From positions 1,550,001-1,614,000 of the forward strand of contig NZ_QFYQ01000001.1 of assembly GCF_003254475.1 (NCBI RefSeq): a stretch of DNA of 64,000 nucleotides. The letters are read 5' to 3'. Both the position numbers and the translations under genes were made by a program. The DNA comes from Phenylobacterium soli (GTDB lineage: Bacteria > Pseudomonadota > Alphaproteobacteria > Caulobacterales > Caulobacteraceae). Below, piece after piece: positions 26,651 through 35,789 of the stretch. Within the stretch, counting starts at the first letter, position 1, and each line of letters begins with the position of its first letter. A model generated the notes under the pieces. That model was given only the letters and a program-made list of their open reading frames with translations, ran no database searches and was not told the DNA's origin.

Positions 26651-27504
26651 GCGAGGTGAAGGGGCGCAGCCTGTGGGACGACGCGCGCCGGCGGCTGCTG
26701 GCGAACCGCGCGGCCATGGCCGGCGCGGCGCTGCTGGCGGTGCTGGTGGTCGCGGCCCTGGCCGGACCGGCGCTCAGCCCCTTCGCCTACGACGCGGTGA
26801 ACAAGGGCGACGTCTGGGCGCCGCCCCTGACCCACGGCCACCTGCTCGGCGCCGACGCCCTGGGACGCGACCTCCTGGCCCGGCTCCTGATGGGGCTTCG
26901 GGTGTCGCTGGCGATCGGGCTGGTGGCGACCCTGGTGTCGCTGGTCATCGGCGTCGCCTGGGGTGCGGTGGCGGGCTTCGCCGGCGGGCGCGTGGACGAG
27001 GCGATGATGCGGATGGTCGACGTGCTCTATTCCCTGCCGTTCATCTTCTTCGTCATCCTCCTGATGGTGACCTTCGGCTCCAACGTGATCCTGATCTTCG
27101 TGGCGATCGGAGCGGTGGAGTGGCTGACCATGAGCCGCATCGTGCGCGGCCAGACCCTCTCGCTGAAGCAGCGCGAGTTCGTCGAGGCGGCGCGGGCGGC
27201 CGGCCTCACGCCCGCCGGCATCGTCCTGCGCCACATCGTGCCCAACCTCCTGGGGCCGGTGGTGGTCTATGTGACCCTGACTATCCCGGCGGTGATCCTG
27301 GCGGAGAGCTTCCTGAGTTTCCTCGGCCTGGGGGTGCAGCCGCCGATGGCGTCCCTCGGCACATTGATCGCCACCGGGGCCGAGGACATGGAGCTGGCGC
27401 CCTGGCTGCTGGTTTTCCCGTCAGGGTTGATGGTGGCGGCGCTGATGAGTTTCAACTTCATCGGCGACGGCCTGAGGGACGCGATCGATCCCAAGGACCG
27501 ATAG
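26647..27504 (+). CDS. ABC transporter permease, DppC/OppC type, 285 aa
   Basis: The gene starts with GTG 26647 overlapping the DppB-type stop. The product shows the OppC N-terminal helix, HLLGADALGRDLLARLLMGLR, the EAA loop EFVEAARAAGLTPAGIVLRHI and the C-terminal SFLSFLGLGVQPP and FNFIGDGLRDAIDP. Together with its neighbour it forms the inner-membrane pore of a peptide-family importer. ATPases and solute receptor must be supplied from elsewhere. Confidence 0.92.
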   Translation: MSEVKGRSLWDDARRRLLANRAAMAGAALLAVLVVAALAGPALSPFAYDAVNKGDVWAPPLTHGHLLGADALGRDLLARLLMGLRVSLAIGLVATLVSLVIGVAWGAVAGFAGGRVDEAMMRMVDVLYSLPFIFFVILLMVTFGSNVILIFVAIGAVEWLTMSRIVRGQTLSLKQREFVEAARAAGLTPAGIVLRHIVPNLLGPVVVYVTLTIPAVILAESFLSFLGLGVQPPMASLGTLIATGAEDMELAPWLLVFPSGLMVAALMSFNFIGDGLRDAIDPKDR

Positions 27505-27837
27505 TGGCGAGGAAGAGGCCGTTTGCGACCCTGGGGTGGCGGCAAGATCATCCACGCAACTGTCATATTTACCCTTCTTTAGGGAATTAACGTCCGCCGC
27601 CCCGGCCTCCCCAGGCAAAAAAGTTTCGCAAAACGCGCCGGTGCGACAATCTGTGACCAGAATGCGACACGTCGGCTCCGACAATGTGACGGCGGCGTAA
27701 TCTGCGTTGACCCTGGTTCGCTTAGCCCCGTAACTCCGGCGTAACCGGACTCGATACCGACTCCGGGACCGCACTTATTTGGGGAGCCGTCCGCCGTCCG
27801 TACTATCCCGGCCGCGGATCGCTGGAGGATCTAGACC
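27505..27837. other. 333-bp intergenic region upstream of TonB receptor 2
   Basis: No gene is seen. The region carries two copies of a CGACAAT / GTGAC element: CGACAATCTGTGAC (27644-27657) and CGACAATGTGAC (27679-27690). It also has two GANTC sites (27748 and 27759) and a good GGAGGA ribosome binding site at 27824-27829. It is clearly more AT-rich in its first half than the flanking genes. The promoter itself cannot be fixed by eye. Confidence 0.5.
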
Positions 27838-30825
27838 TTGAAAATCACGGCAACTCGGGAGCGCCTGCTGGCGTCTTCGATGATCTGCGGCGTCGCCCTG
27901 CTGGGCGTGTCCGCGACGCAAGCTGCGGCCCAGACCGCCAGCGGCGGCAGCCAAGTCAGCGAAATCGTCGTCACCGGCTCGCGCATCCCGCAGCCGAACC
28001 TGACCAGCGCCAGCCCGGTCACGGTCGTCGGCGCCCAGGACATCAAGCTCCAGGGCGTGACCCGTACGGAAGACCTGATCAACAGCCTGCCGCAGGTCGT
28101 CGCCGCCCAAGGCGCCGGCGTGTCGAACGGCTCGCAGGGCATCGCGACGGTCGACCTTCGCGGCCTCGGCCCGGCCCGTACCCTGGTCCTGATCGACGGC
28201 CGCCGCGTCGTCCCCGGCGACCCGCGTAACCCCGTCACCGACCTGAACTTCATCCCGTCGCCGCTCGTCGAGCGCGTCGACGTCCTGACCGGCGGCGCCT
28301 CGGCCGTGTACGGTTCGGACGCCGTCTCGGGCGTCGTGAACTTCATCATGATGAAGAACTTCGAAGGCGTCCGCCTCGACGCGGAAGTCGGCGAGTACCA
28401 GCACAACAACGACGACAGCTTCATCCAGGGCGTCAACAAGACCCGCGGCTACACCGCGCCTAACGGCAGCGTGTGGGACGGCCGTCAGACCACCTTCACG
28501 GCGGTCATGGGCATCAACAGCTCGGACGGCAAGGGCAACGCCACCGTCTACGCCGGCTACCGCTCGGTGAAGGCGATCCTGCAAGCGGCCCGCGACTACA
28601 GCTTCTGCTCGCTGCAAGAGCGCGCTCCGCCGACCAACATCCGCTGCGGCGGCTCGGGCACGACCCCGGCGGCCCACTTCTTCTCCAACGACCTGGCCAA
28701 CGCCAGCCTGCCGTACGAGTTCACGGTGGACACGGCCGGCCCGGGCAACACGGTGAAGGCCGGCAGCGACCTCTTCAACTTCGCGCCGTTCAACTACTAC
28801 CAGCGTCCGGACGAGCAATACACGGCCGGCGCCTTCGCCCACTACGAGTTCAGCTCCAAGCTGGATGCGTATGCGCAGATCATGTTCATGGATGACCACA
28901 CCCGTGCGCAGATCGCGCCGTCGGGCATCTTCGGTCAGACCTTCAACATCTCCTGCTCGAGCCCGCTGCTCTCGGCCCAGGAAGTGCAGACCTTCTGCAC
29001 CAACGCCGGCCTGACCGCCGCCGACTCGGCCTCGCTCGCCATCCTGAAGCGGAACACCGAAGGCGGTAACCGCATCGACGACCTGCGCCACACCGACTAC
29101 CGCATCGTGGTCGGCGCCAAGGGCGACCTGAGCGACAACTGGAGCTATGACGCGTATGGCCAGTTCGGCCGCGCCATCCTCAACGAGCACTACCTCAACG
29201 ACTTCTCGCTGCGCCGCCTGACCAACGCCCTGAACGTCACCACCGACGCTTCGGGCGCGATGATCTGCGCCGACGCCTCGGCCCGCGCCGAGGGCTGCGT
29301 GCCCTACAACATCTTCAAGGTGGGCGGCGTCACGCCGGCGGCCCTGGGCTACGTCTCCACTCCGGGCTTCCAAGAGGGCGCCACGGAAGAGACCGTGGTC
29401 AACGCCTCGGTGACCGGCAAGATTCCGGCCCTGAAGAGCCCCTACGCCACCGACCCGATCGGTGTCGCGGGCGGTGTGGAATACCGTCGTGAAGCCCTCG
29501 ACCTGTCGGTCGACGCCGAGTTCCAGTCCGGTGACCTCACCGGCCAGGGCGGCCCGACCCCGCCGGTGGGCGGCAGCTTCGACGTGTACGAACTGTTCGG
29601 CGAAGCCCGGATCCCCCTCGCGCAGGACATGCCCTTCGCGAAGGACCTGAGCCTCGACATGACCTACCGCTACTCGGACTACTCGAGCTCGGCGGGCACG
29701 ACGAACACCTACGGTATCTCCGCGGACTGGAAGCCGATCGACGACCTCCGCTTCCGCGCCAGCTACCAGCGCGCCGTCCGTGCGCCGAACGTGGTCGAGC
29801 TGTTCACCCCGGCCGCCGTTGGCCTGGGCCTCAGCAACGACCCGTGTGCCGGCTCCGCGCCGAAGGCGACCCAAGCCCAGTGCCTCCGCACCGGTCTGAC
29901 CGCCGCCCAGTACGGCCACATCCCGTCCAACCCGGCCCAGCAGTACAACTCGCTGGCCGGCGGCAACACCAACCTGAAGCCGGAAGAAGCCGACACCTAC
30001 TCCGTGGGCGTGGTGCTGACCCCGACCTTCCTGCCGGGCTTCACCTTCTCGGTCGACTACTTCGACATCAAGGTGAACGACTACATCAACGGTCGTGACC
30101 CGAACCTGGTGCTGACGTCGTGCCTGCAGACGGGCGACCCGACCAACTGCGCCCTCGTGCACCGCGCGCCGGGCACCGGTTCGCTGTGGCTCGGCCAGGC
30201 CGGCTACGTCGAAGGCATCAACACGAACCTGGGCTACCTGCAGACCAAGGGCGTGGACGTCGAGGCGACCTACCGCACCGACCTGGGCCGCTTCGGCCTG
30301 GACAACTGGGGTGGCGTCAACGTCAACTTCAACGGCACCTATCTCGACGAGCGCGTGACCAACCCGCTCATCAAGATCACGGACGCCTCGGGCAAGGTCT
30401 ACTCTTCGTATGACTGCGCCGGCCTCTACGGCGCCACGACCTGCGCCCAGCCCCGTCCGCAGTGGCGTCACCGCATGCGCGTGACGTGGAACACGCCGGT
30501 CGACGGCCTGCAGATCTCGGGCGCCTGGCGCTACATCGGCAGCGTCAAGGCCAAGCAGACGTCGAGCAACCCGTTCCTGTCGGGCACGGTCTACTCGTTC
30601 GATCAGAAGCTGGCGGCCCAGTCGTACTTCGACCTGGCCGGCACCTGGCACATGAAGGACCACTACACCTTCCGTGTCGGCGTCAATAACGTGTTCGACA
30701 AGCAACCGCCGCTCGTGGGTTCCGTGATCGGTGGCAACTCGATCTACTTCAACGGCAACACCTATCCGACGGTGTACGACGCTCTCGGCCGCTTCGCGTT
30801 CGCGAGCATCACCGCCGAGTTCTAA
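27838..30825 (+). CDS. TonB-dependent outer-membrane receptor, 995 aa (receptor 2)
   Basis: The gene starts at TTG 27838 behind a GGAGGA site. A signal peptide ends near A31 (ATQAAA), and the TonB box is SEIVVTGSRIP at ~41-51. The plug includes VDLRGLGPARTLVLIDGRR and VDVLTGGASAVYGSDAVSG. The large barrel contains several cysteine pairs in loops (for example CLQTGDPTNC) and ends SITAEF. This is the CirA/oar-like receptor class abundant in Caulobacterales and Xanthomonads that takes up peptides or glycans. Codon use shows more third-position C and T than its neighbours, as in highly expressed genes. Ligand unknown; next to it lie the sulfotransferase/oxygenase genes. Confidence 0.95.
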   Translation: MKITATRERLLASSMICGVALLGVSATQAAAQTASGGSQVSEIVVTGSRIPQPNLTSASPVTVVGAQDIKLQGVTRTEDLINSLPQVVAAQGAGVSNGSQGIATVDLRGLGPARTLVLIDGRRVVPGDPRNPVTDLNFIPSPLVERVDVLTGGASAVYGSDAVSGVVNFIMMKNFEGVRLDAEVGEYQHNNDDSFIQGVNKTRGYTAPNGSVWDGRQTTFTAVMGINSSDGKGNATVYAGYRSVKAILQAARDYSFCSLQERAPPTNIRCGGSGTTPAAHFFSNDLANASLPYEFTVDTAGPGNTVKAGSDLFNFAPFNYYQRPDEQYTAGAFAHYEFSSKLDAYAQIMFMDDHTRAQIAPSGIFGQTFNISCSSPLLSAQEVQTFCTNAGLTAADSASLAILKRNTEGGNRIDDLRHTDYRIVVGAKGDLSDNWSYDAYGQFGRAILNEHYLNDFSLRRLTNALNVTTDASGAMICADASARAEGCVPYNIFKVGGVTPAALGYVSTPGFQEGATEETVVNASVTGKIPALKSPYATDPIGVAGGVEYRREALDLSVDAEFQSGDLTGQGGPTPPVGGSFDVYELFGEARIPLAQDMPFAKDLSLDMTYRYSDYSSSAGTTNTYGISADWKPIDDLRFRASYQRAVRAPNVVELFTPAAVGLGLSNDPCAGSAPKATQAQCLRTGLTAAQYGHIPSNPAQQYNSLAGGNTNLKPEEADTYSVGVVLTPTFLPGFTFSVDYFDIKVNDYINGRDPNLVLTSCLQTGDPTNCALVHRAPGTGSLWLGQAGYVEGINTNLGYLQTKGVDVEATYRTDLGRFGLDNWGGVNVNFNGTYLDERVTNPLIKITDASGKVYSSYDCAGLYGATTCAQPRPQWRHRMRVTWNTPVDGLQISGAWRYIGSVKAKQTSSNPFLSGTVYSFDQKLAAQSYFDLAGTWHMKDHYTFRVGVNNVFDKQPPLVGSVIGGNSIYFNGNTYPTVYDALGRFAFASITAEF

Positions 30826-30849
30826 GCCGGCGAGTAGCTGACAAGGATC

Positions 30850-30880
30850 GGGCGGCGGACTTCGGTCCGCCGCCCTTTTC
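30850..30880 (+). terminator. rho-independent terminator of TonB receptor 2
   Basis: An 11-bp perfect stem GGGCGGCGGAC / GTCCGCCGCCC with loop TTCG is followed by TTTTCTTTT. It lies 25 bases after the receptor stop. Confidence 0.93.
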
Positions 30881-30896
30881 TTTTGCGCAAAAGAAG

Positions 30897-30932
30897 AGCG
30901 CCGGGCCCGCGAGGACCCGGCGCTTTCTTTTT
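30897..30932. terminator. second hairpin, probably terminator for the convergent sulfotransferase gene
   Basis: The stem AGCGCCGGG / CCCGGCGCT is followed on the plus strand by TTTCTTTTT and on the minus strand by CTTCTTTT. It therefore can end transcription from both sides of this convergent junction. Confidence 0.75.
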
Positions 30933-30950
30933 CCGCCCGTAGCGGTGGGA

Positions 30951-32564
30951 CTAGTCCTCGATCCAGGGCTCCAGGATCGGCATGACCGGGGCGAGCTGGG
31001 CCTCGTAGCGGCGCCATTGGCCGACGCCCTCGCCGAAGATCCCGCCGGCCACCTGGGCGGCGCTGGGGGTGGCGATGTCGGCGGCCCGGGCGGCGCCGGC
31101 GAACGCGCTCATGGCCGCATCCTGCGGCAGGCCGAGGAAGGCCGCGAGCCGGCCGGTCTCGGTCGGGACGTCGGCGACGAGCTGCTCGTAGGGAAGGACG
31201 TGGACGTCGAGCGGCAGGGTCGCGAGGTAATCGCGGGCCAGGCGCATGACGGCGTCGTAGAACCGCGCCGTCCCCTCGAGCGTCAGGAACTCCCAGCTCG
31301 CGCCGTTGACGACGAACTGGCGGCGGAAGCAGCTCAGCACCACGTCGCGCGGGTCGCGGCGCACGAACAGCACCTTGGCGGCGGGGAACAGCTTGGCGAT
31401 CAGCGGCAGGCCGATGGTGTTCATCGGCAGCTTGTCGACGAAGGTCTTGCCTTCGACCTCGGCGCCGAAGTCGGCGACCCGGCGCCAGTAGGCTTGCCGG
31501 TAGCCGTCGAGCTCCGCCGGCGTGGCCGCCGCCAGCCGGGCAAGGCCGTCCTCGTCGGACATGAACTCGACGCCGGGCTGGGCGAGGGTCTCGAGCTCGT
31601 CGAGGGTGGTCACCTGCGGGTGCGCGTCCAGCACCTGGCCGACCAGCGTGGTGCCCGAGCGCGGGAAGCCGAGGACGAAGGCGTGGCCGGCGGCCGGAGA
31701 GGCCCCCGGCCTGGCGCTCCAGTCCGCACCCTTGGCGGCGGCGAAGGCGCGCCCCAGGCGCTCGACCACGGCCAGCCCGCCGGCCCCTTCGAAGCGCGGG
31801 GCGTAGAGCGTGCGCAGGGTGGCGTTGGCCTGTTCGTAGGCGGCGAAGGCTTCGGCCGGCTTGTCCTGGCGATCGAGGGCGTCGCCGATCACGGTGTGGG
31901 CCACGCCCTGTTCCTGCGGATGCAGGCTCGGATCGGCGAGCAGGCCCTGGGCTTCGGCGATGGCCGCGGCGGGGTCGCCCTCGCCGAGGGCCGCCATGGC
32001 CAGGGCCAGTCGGCCGCCGGGATCGCCGCGGGCGATGGCGAGGGTCGCCTCGGCCGCCTGGCGCGCGTCGGCCCACTGGCCGGCGCGGGCGGCGAGCAGG
32101 GCCAGCCCCGCGTGGGCGCGGACCGAGCCCTTGTCGGCCTCGATGGCGCGGCGGTAGTCGCGTCGGGCGCCGGCGATGTCGCCGAGGTTCTCGAGGACCC
32201 ATCCGCGGTTGACCAGGGCCGGGGCGTAGTCGCCGCGCAGGCGCAGGGCCTCGTCGAGCGCGCCGAGGGCTTCCTCCAGCCGGCCCTGCTCGGACAGGGT
32301 GAGGCCCAGCATGTCGTGGACGGTGAAGTCGCCCGGCGCAGCCTCGAGGGCGGTGCGGAAGTCGGCCTCGGCCTCAGCGGGGCGGCCCGACTGCTCGTGC
32401 TCCAGCCCGCGCAGCTTGTAGAACAGCGGATGGCTGAGGCCGTGGTGCAGGCCGGCGCCGGCCAGGAAGAAGGCCTTGGTGAGATCGCCCGCCTGGGCGG
32501 CGGCGAGAGTCTCGTTGAACAGCTCGATCTCGTCCTCGGTGAGAGGGGATCCGGACGTGGACAT
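30951..32564 (-). CDS. TPR-sulfotransferase protein, 537 aa
   Basis: Residues ~10-240 are tetratricopeptide repeats (for example AEADFRTALEAAPGDFTVHD and ALNEALRLR-like units). Residues ~285-537 are a sulfotransferase domain: the PAPS 5'-phosphosulfate loop FVLGFPRSGTTLVGQVLD at ~289-306, FVDKLPMN, and the 3'-phosphate region FVRRDPRDVVLSCFRRQF. Sulfotransferases move sulfate from PAPS to hydroxyl or amine groups. The TPR part suggests a protein or peptide partner. ATG 32564 is preceded by AGGAGA. The gene is divergent from the TPR/2OG gene (89-bp gap) and convergent with TonB receptor 2. The acceptor is unknown. Confidence 0.88.
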   Translation of the reverse strand: MSTSGSPLTEDEIELFNETLAAAQAGDLTKAFFLAGAGLHHGLSHPLFYKLRGLEHEQSGRPAEAEADFRTALEAAPGDFTVHDMLGLTLSEQGRLEEALGALDEALRLRGDYAPALVNRGWVLENLGDIAGARRDYRRAIEADKGSVRAHAGLALLAARAGQWADARQAAEATLAIARGDPGGRLALAMAALGEGDPAAAIAEAQGLLADPSLHPQEQGVAHTVIGDALDRQDKPAEAFAAYEQANATLRTLYAPRFEGAGGLAVVERLGRAFAAAKGADWSARPGASPAAGHAFVLGFPRSGTTLVGQVLDAHPQVTTLDELETLAQPGVEFMSDEDGLARLAAATPAELDGYRQAYWRRVADFGAEVEGKTFVDKLPMNTIGLPLIAKLFPAAKVLFVRRDPRDVVLSCFRRQFVVNGASWEFLTLEGTARFYDAVMRLARDYLATLPLDVHVLPYEQLVADVPTETGRLAAFLGLPQDAAMSAFAGAARAADIATPSAAQVAGGIFGEGVGQWRRYEAQLAPVMPILEPWIED

Positions 32565-32653
32565 TATGCGAAGGTCTCCTGGCCGCCCCCAGCGGCGCCG
32601 GCGGTCCCGCTCGGCCCCTGGCCCGCGAACCGCGAAATGATCATGATGCTGGA

Positions 32654-34057
32654 ATGACCACAGCCGGCGCATCCCTTCAATCCCTCACCGATCAGGCGGA
32701 CGCCCTGAAGGCGGCGGGACGGCTGGGCGAGGCGGCGCAGGCCTATGCCCGGGCCGCCGCGCAATATCCGCGCAGCGCCGTGGCCGAGCACAATCTGGCC
32801 GCCACGCTCGGGGATCTGGCCCGCTACGGCGAGGCCGAGGCGCGCGCCCGGGCGGCCTTCGCCAAGGGGCTCGATGCGCCGGAGACCTGGATGGTCCTGG
32901 CCCGCGCCCTGCAAGGCCAGCGGCGGTTCGACGAGAGCGAGGCCGCGTTCGCGGAGGCCCTGCGCCGGCGTCCAGCGATGGCCGAGGCCCATCGGGAGCT
33001 GGCGCAGCTGATCTGGATGCGCACCGGCGACATCGGCGTCGCCACGCGGGCGCTCGATCGGGCCATCGCCGGCGAGCCGCAGAACCCGGTGTTGCGGCTG
33101 GTGAAGGCCAAGGCGCTGGAGTTCGCCGGCGACGAGGCGGGCTCCTACCGCGTGCTGCGCGAGGCCGCGGCCGGGCGCGACGACTATGTCCTGGAAGCCA
33201 TGGCCGCCGACGCGGCGGCGCGGATCGGCGAGGCGGAGGTCGGCCTCGCCCATGCCGACCGGGCGCTGCGCCTGGCGCCCGGCGAGCGGCTGACCCAGAC
33301 CACCTTCGCCCAGGCCTGCCTGGCGGCGGGACGGCCGGAGGCGGCGCTCGCGGCGCTGATCGACCTGCGACGGCAAGCGCCCCAGGACCAGCATGTCATC
33401 GCCCTCCTGGCCACCGCCTGGCGGATGCTGGACGATCCCCGCTACCGCGCCCTCTACGACTACGACGCCTTCGTCGGCCAGGAGCGGCTGGCGACGCCCG
33501 ACGGCTGGCCGGACCTCGAGGCCTATCTCGCCGATCTCGCCTCGGCGCTGCTGGAGGTCCATGCGTTCTGGACCCATCCGTTCGACCAGTCGCTGCGCGG
33601 CGGCAGCCAGGCGCCGGACATCCTCAATGAGGAACATCCGGCGATCCGCGCCTTCCCGGCGGCGCTGGGGCCGGCGGTCGCGCGGCATCTTCAGAGGCTC
33701 GGCCAAGGGCCCGATCCGGTGCGGTCGCGCAACACCGGCCGCTGGGCCTTCCAGGGCGCCTGGTCGGTGCGGCTACGGCCCAACGGCTTCCACGCCAACC
33801 ACGTCCATCCGCAGGGCTGGCTGTCGTCGGCCTGCTACGTCGCCCTGCCGAAGGCGGTGGAAGGCGCCGGCCGCGAGGGCTGGCTGAAATTCGGGGAGCC
33901 GGGGATCCCGACGCGTCCGGTGCTGGAGCCGGAGCACTTCGTGAAGCCGGAGCCGGGACTGCTGGCGCTGTTCCCGTCCTACATGTGGCACGGCACCGTG
34001 CCGTTCGGCGGGGAGGAACCGCGCCTGACGATCGCCTTCGATCTGGCGCCGGCCTAG
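32654..34057 (+). CDS. TPR protein with 2OG-Fe(II) oxygenase domain (2OG-FeII_Oxy_5 type), 467 aa
   Basis: Residues ~1-250 are TPRs (AAQAYARAAAQYPRSAVAEHNLA and further copies). The C-terminal ~190 residues match the putative 2OG-Fe(II) oxygenase family TIGR02466/PF13759. Its features are a GGSQAPDIL segment, the iron motif around HANHVHPQGWLSS (~379), a distal histidine in SYMWHGTVPF (~444) and the 2OG-binding arginine in RLTIAF. It would hydroxylate an unknown, perhaps peptidic, substrate. Its stop shares CTAG with the convergent second TPR-sulfotransferase. The reading starts at ATG 32654. Confidence 0.85.
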   Translation: MTTAGASLQSLTDQADALKAAGRLGEAAQAYARAAAQYPRSAVAEHNLAATLGDLARYGEAEARARAAFAKGLDAPETWMVLARALQGQRRFDESEAAFAEALRRRPAMAEAHRELAQLIWMRTGDIGVATRALDRAIAGEPQNPVLRLVKAKALEFAGDEAGSYRVLREAAAGRDDYVLEAMAADAAARIGEAEVGLAHADRALRLAPGERLTQTTFAQACLAAGRPEAALAALIDLRRQAPQDQHVIALLATAWRMLDDPRYRALYDYDAFVGQERLATPDGWPDLEAYLADLASALLEVHAFWTHPFDQSLRGGSQAPDILNEEHPAIRAFPAALGPAVARHLQRLGQGPDPVRSRNTGRWAFQGAWSVRLRPNGFHANHVHPQGWLSSACYVALPKAVEGAGREGWLKFGEPGIPTRPVLEPEHFVKPEPGLLALFPSYMWHGTVPFGGEEPRLTIAFDLAPA

Positions 34058-35682
34058 CCGACTTCGACGCCCGCGGCGGCGAGGGCCCGGCGGAGCGGTT
34101 CAAGCTGGGCTTCGTAGCGGCGCCAGCCGCCCACCCGCGCGGCGCTGATCGGTTCCCGCACCTGGGTGATGCTGGCGGTGCGCACCGCGCCCGGCGTCTT
34201 GTGCGGCTCCAGGCAGGCGGGCTCGAAGGCGAGGCCGCAGGCGGCGAGGATGCGGCGGATCTCCGCCTCCGGGTTGGCCACCAGGGTCTCGTAGGAGACC
34301 TCGATCAGGGCATCGCCCAGCGTCTCCGCCCAATGGGCCATCAGCCGCTCGTGGGTGAGGTAGTGCGCGGCGAGGTCTTCCTGGCGATAGGACCAGCCGT
34401 ACCAGCTCGCGAAGCGGATCTTGTAGGCGCCGAACAGCGAGTCCATCGGCGCGCGGCGCAAAAGGATGATCCGGGCCTGGGGCAGGGCGCAGCGGATGGC
34501 CCCGACCAGCAGGCTGTTGGCCGGAAGCTTGTCGATGAAGAACGGCGTCCCCTGGCCGAGCGGCCGGACGGCGGCGGCGTAGAGCTCGCCGATGTCGCGC
34601 CAGTCGGCGCCGGCCGTGGCGCGGACGAGCTCGGGCGTGATGGCGCGGCGGTCGGCGAGCGCGGCCGCGGCGCGGAACAAGATCGGGAAGGTCGGCAGCT
34701 CGCCCAGCGCCTCGACCTGGCTGTGGGCGGCGAGCATGCGCTCCAGGAGCGTCGTGCCCGAGCGCGGCAGGCCGAGGATGAAGATCGGGGTCGGGCCCTC
34801 CGACGCGAGGTCTTGCGCGGCCGGCGCGGCGGGGAAGGTTTCGATCAGCGCGTCGGTCAGGGCCTCCTCGCCCTCGGCCGACCAGTCGACGGTGGACTTG
34901 GCCCAGCAGGCGGCGTTGGCGTCCTCCAGGACCGCCCAGGCCTCGTCCGTGCGGCCGAGGTCGTCGAGCTCCTTGAACAGGGCGAACCCCAGGCTGCCCC
35001 GGTCGAGGGGCGGCGTGGCCGGGTCGGCGCGCAGGGCGGCAAGGCGCGAGACGTGGTTTCGCTCGGGCGTCCAGCGGCGGAGCTGGGCGAGCGTGGCGTG
35101 CGGCTGGACCATGGCGGGCGAGAGGGCGATCGCCTGCTCGAACACCACCTCGGCCTCGTCCAGCCGGCCCTCCGACATGTAGGCGAGGCCGAGCTCGCCG
35201 AGCAGGTCGGGCCAGTCGGGACGACGCTCGCGCGCCCACTCCAGATGCGGCAGGCCGCGGTCGTTGCGGTTCATCCGCGCGAAGGCGGCGCCGATACGCT
35301 GGCGCACCAGGGGGTCCGGGATCTCGGCGCGCTCGACCGCCTCGGCGCACTCCAGGGCCTCGGCCCAGAACCCTGTGTTCGACAGGCAGCGGGCGAGCTG
35401 GCTCGTCAGGTTGGCCCAGCCGATCGAGCCCGGCGGGGTGCGCTGGGCGGCGATCCGCAGCGGCTCGACCGCGTCGCCGAAACGGCCGAGCTCGGCGGCC
35501 GCCACGCCCCAGATGGCGAAGGCCTCGCCGAGCCGGGGGTCGAGGCCGGCGGCCTCGCGCGCCGCCTCGAGCGCCGGCTCAAGCTGGCCGGCCTGGGCGT
35601 GACCGCGGGCGGCGGCCAGGGAGGCTGCGGCATTTGGACCTGGGCCTGGGGCGGGTGGCGACGACAAATTCAGTTCTCTCAA
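34054..35682 (-). CDS. second TPR-sulfotransferase protein, 542 aa
   Basis: The layout equals that of the 30951-32564 product: TPRs over ~18-240, then a sulfotransferase domain with PAPS loop FILGLPRSGTTLLERMLAAH at ~295-314, FFIDKLPANS and the 3'-phosphate site ILLRRAPMDSLFGAYKIRF. The two copies have clearly diverged, so they probably have different acceptors. Translation appears to start at TTG 35682 with an AAAGG-like site; another TTG lies five codons on. The gene is divergent from the TPR/hydroxylase gene. Confidence 0.87.
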   Translation of the reverse strand: MRELNLSSPPAPGPGPNAAASLAAARGHAQAGQLEPALEAAREAAGLDPRLGEAFAIWGVAAAELGRFGDAVEPLRIAAQRTPPGSIGWANLTSQLARCLSNTGFWAEALECAEAVERAEIPDPLVRQRIGAAFARMNRNDRGLPHLEWARERRPDWPDLLGELGLAYMSEGRLDEAEVVFEQAIALSPAMVQPHATLAQLRRWTPERNHVSRLAALRADPATPPLDRGSLGFALFKELDDLGRTDEAWAVLEDANAACWAKSTVDWSAEGEEALTDALIETFPAAPAAQDLASEGPTPIFILGLPRSGTTLLERMLAAHSQVEALGELPTFPILFRAAAALADRRAITPELVRATAGADWRDIGELYAAAVRPLGQGTPFFIDKLPANSLLVGAIRCALPQARIILLRRAPMDSLFGAYKIRFASWYGWSYRQEDLAAHYLTHERLMAHWAETLGDALIEVSYETLVANPEAEIRRILAACGLAFEPACLEPHKTPGAVRTASITQVREPISAARVGGWRRYEAQLEPLRRALAAAGVEVG

Positions 35683-35789
35683 GCCTTTGCCGGATTCCGT
35701 CGTTCGGATAGACAGGTTCGGTGTCGGTGTTCGCCAATCGCGGATCCGCCGACAAGCGCGTCTGGGGACGCGTCTTGGGGGAATCGCAC

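Noticed and set aside
27775-32202. Very long minus-strand open frame (over 1400 codons) across TonB receptor 2 and part of the TPR-sulfotransferase
   Set aside because: It is an antisense shadow caused by high GC; the plus-strand receptor has a signal peptide, TonB box, barrel and terminator, and the shadow has low-complexity Arg/Val/Gly-rich sequence.
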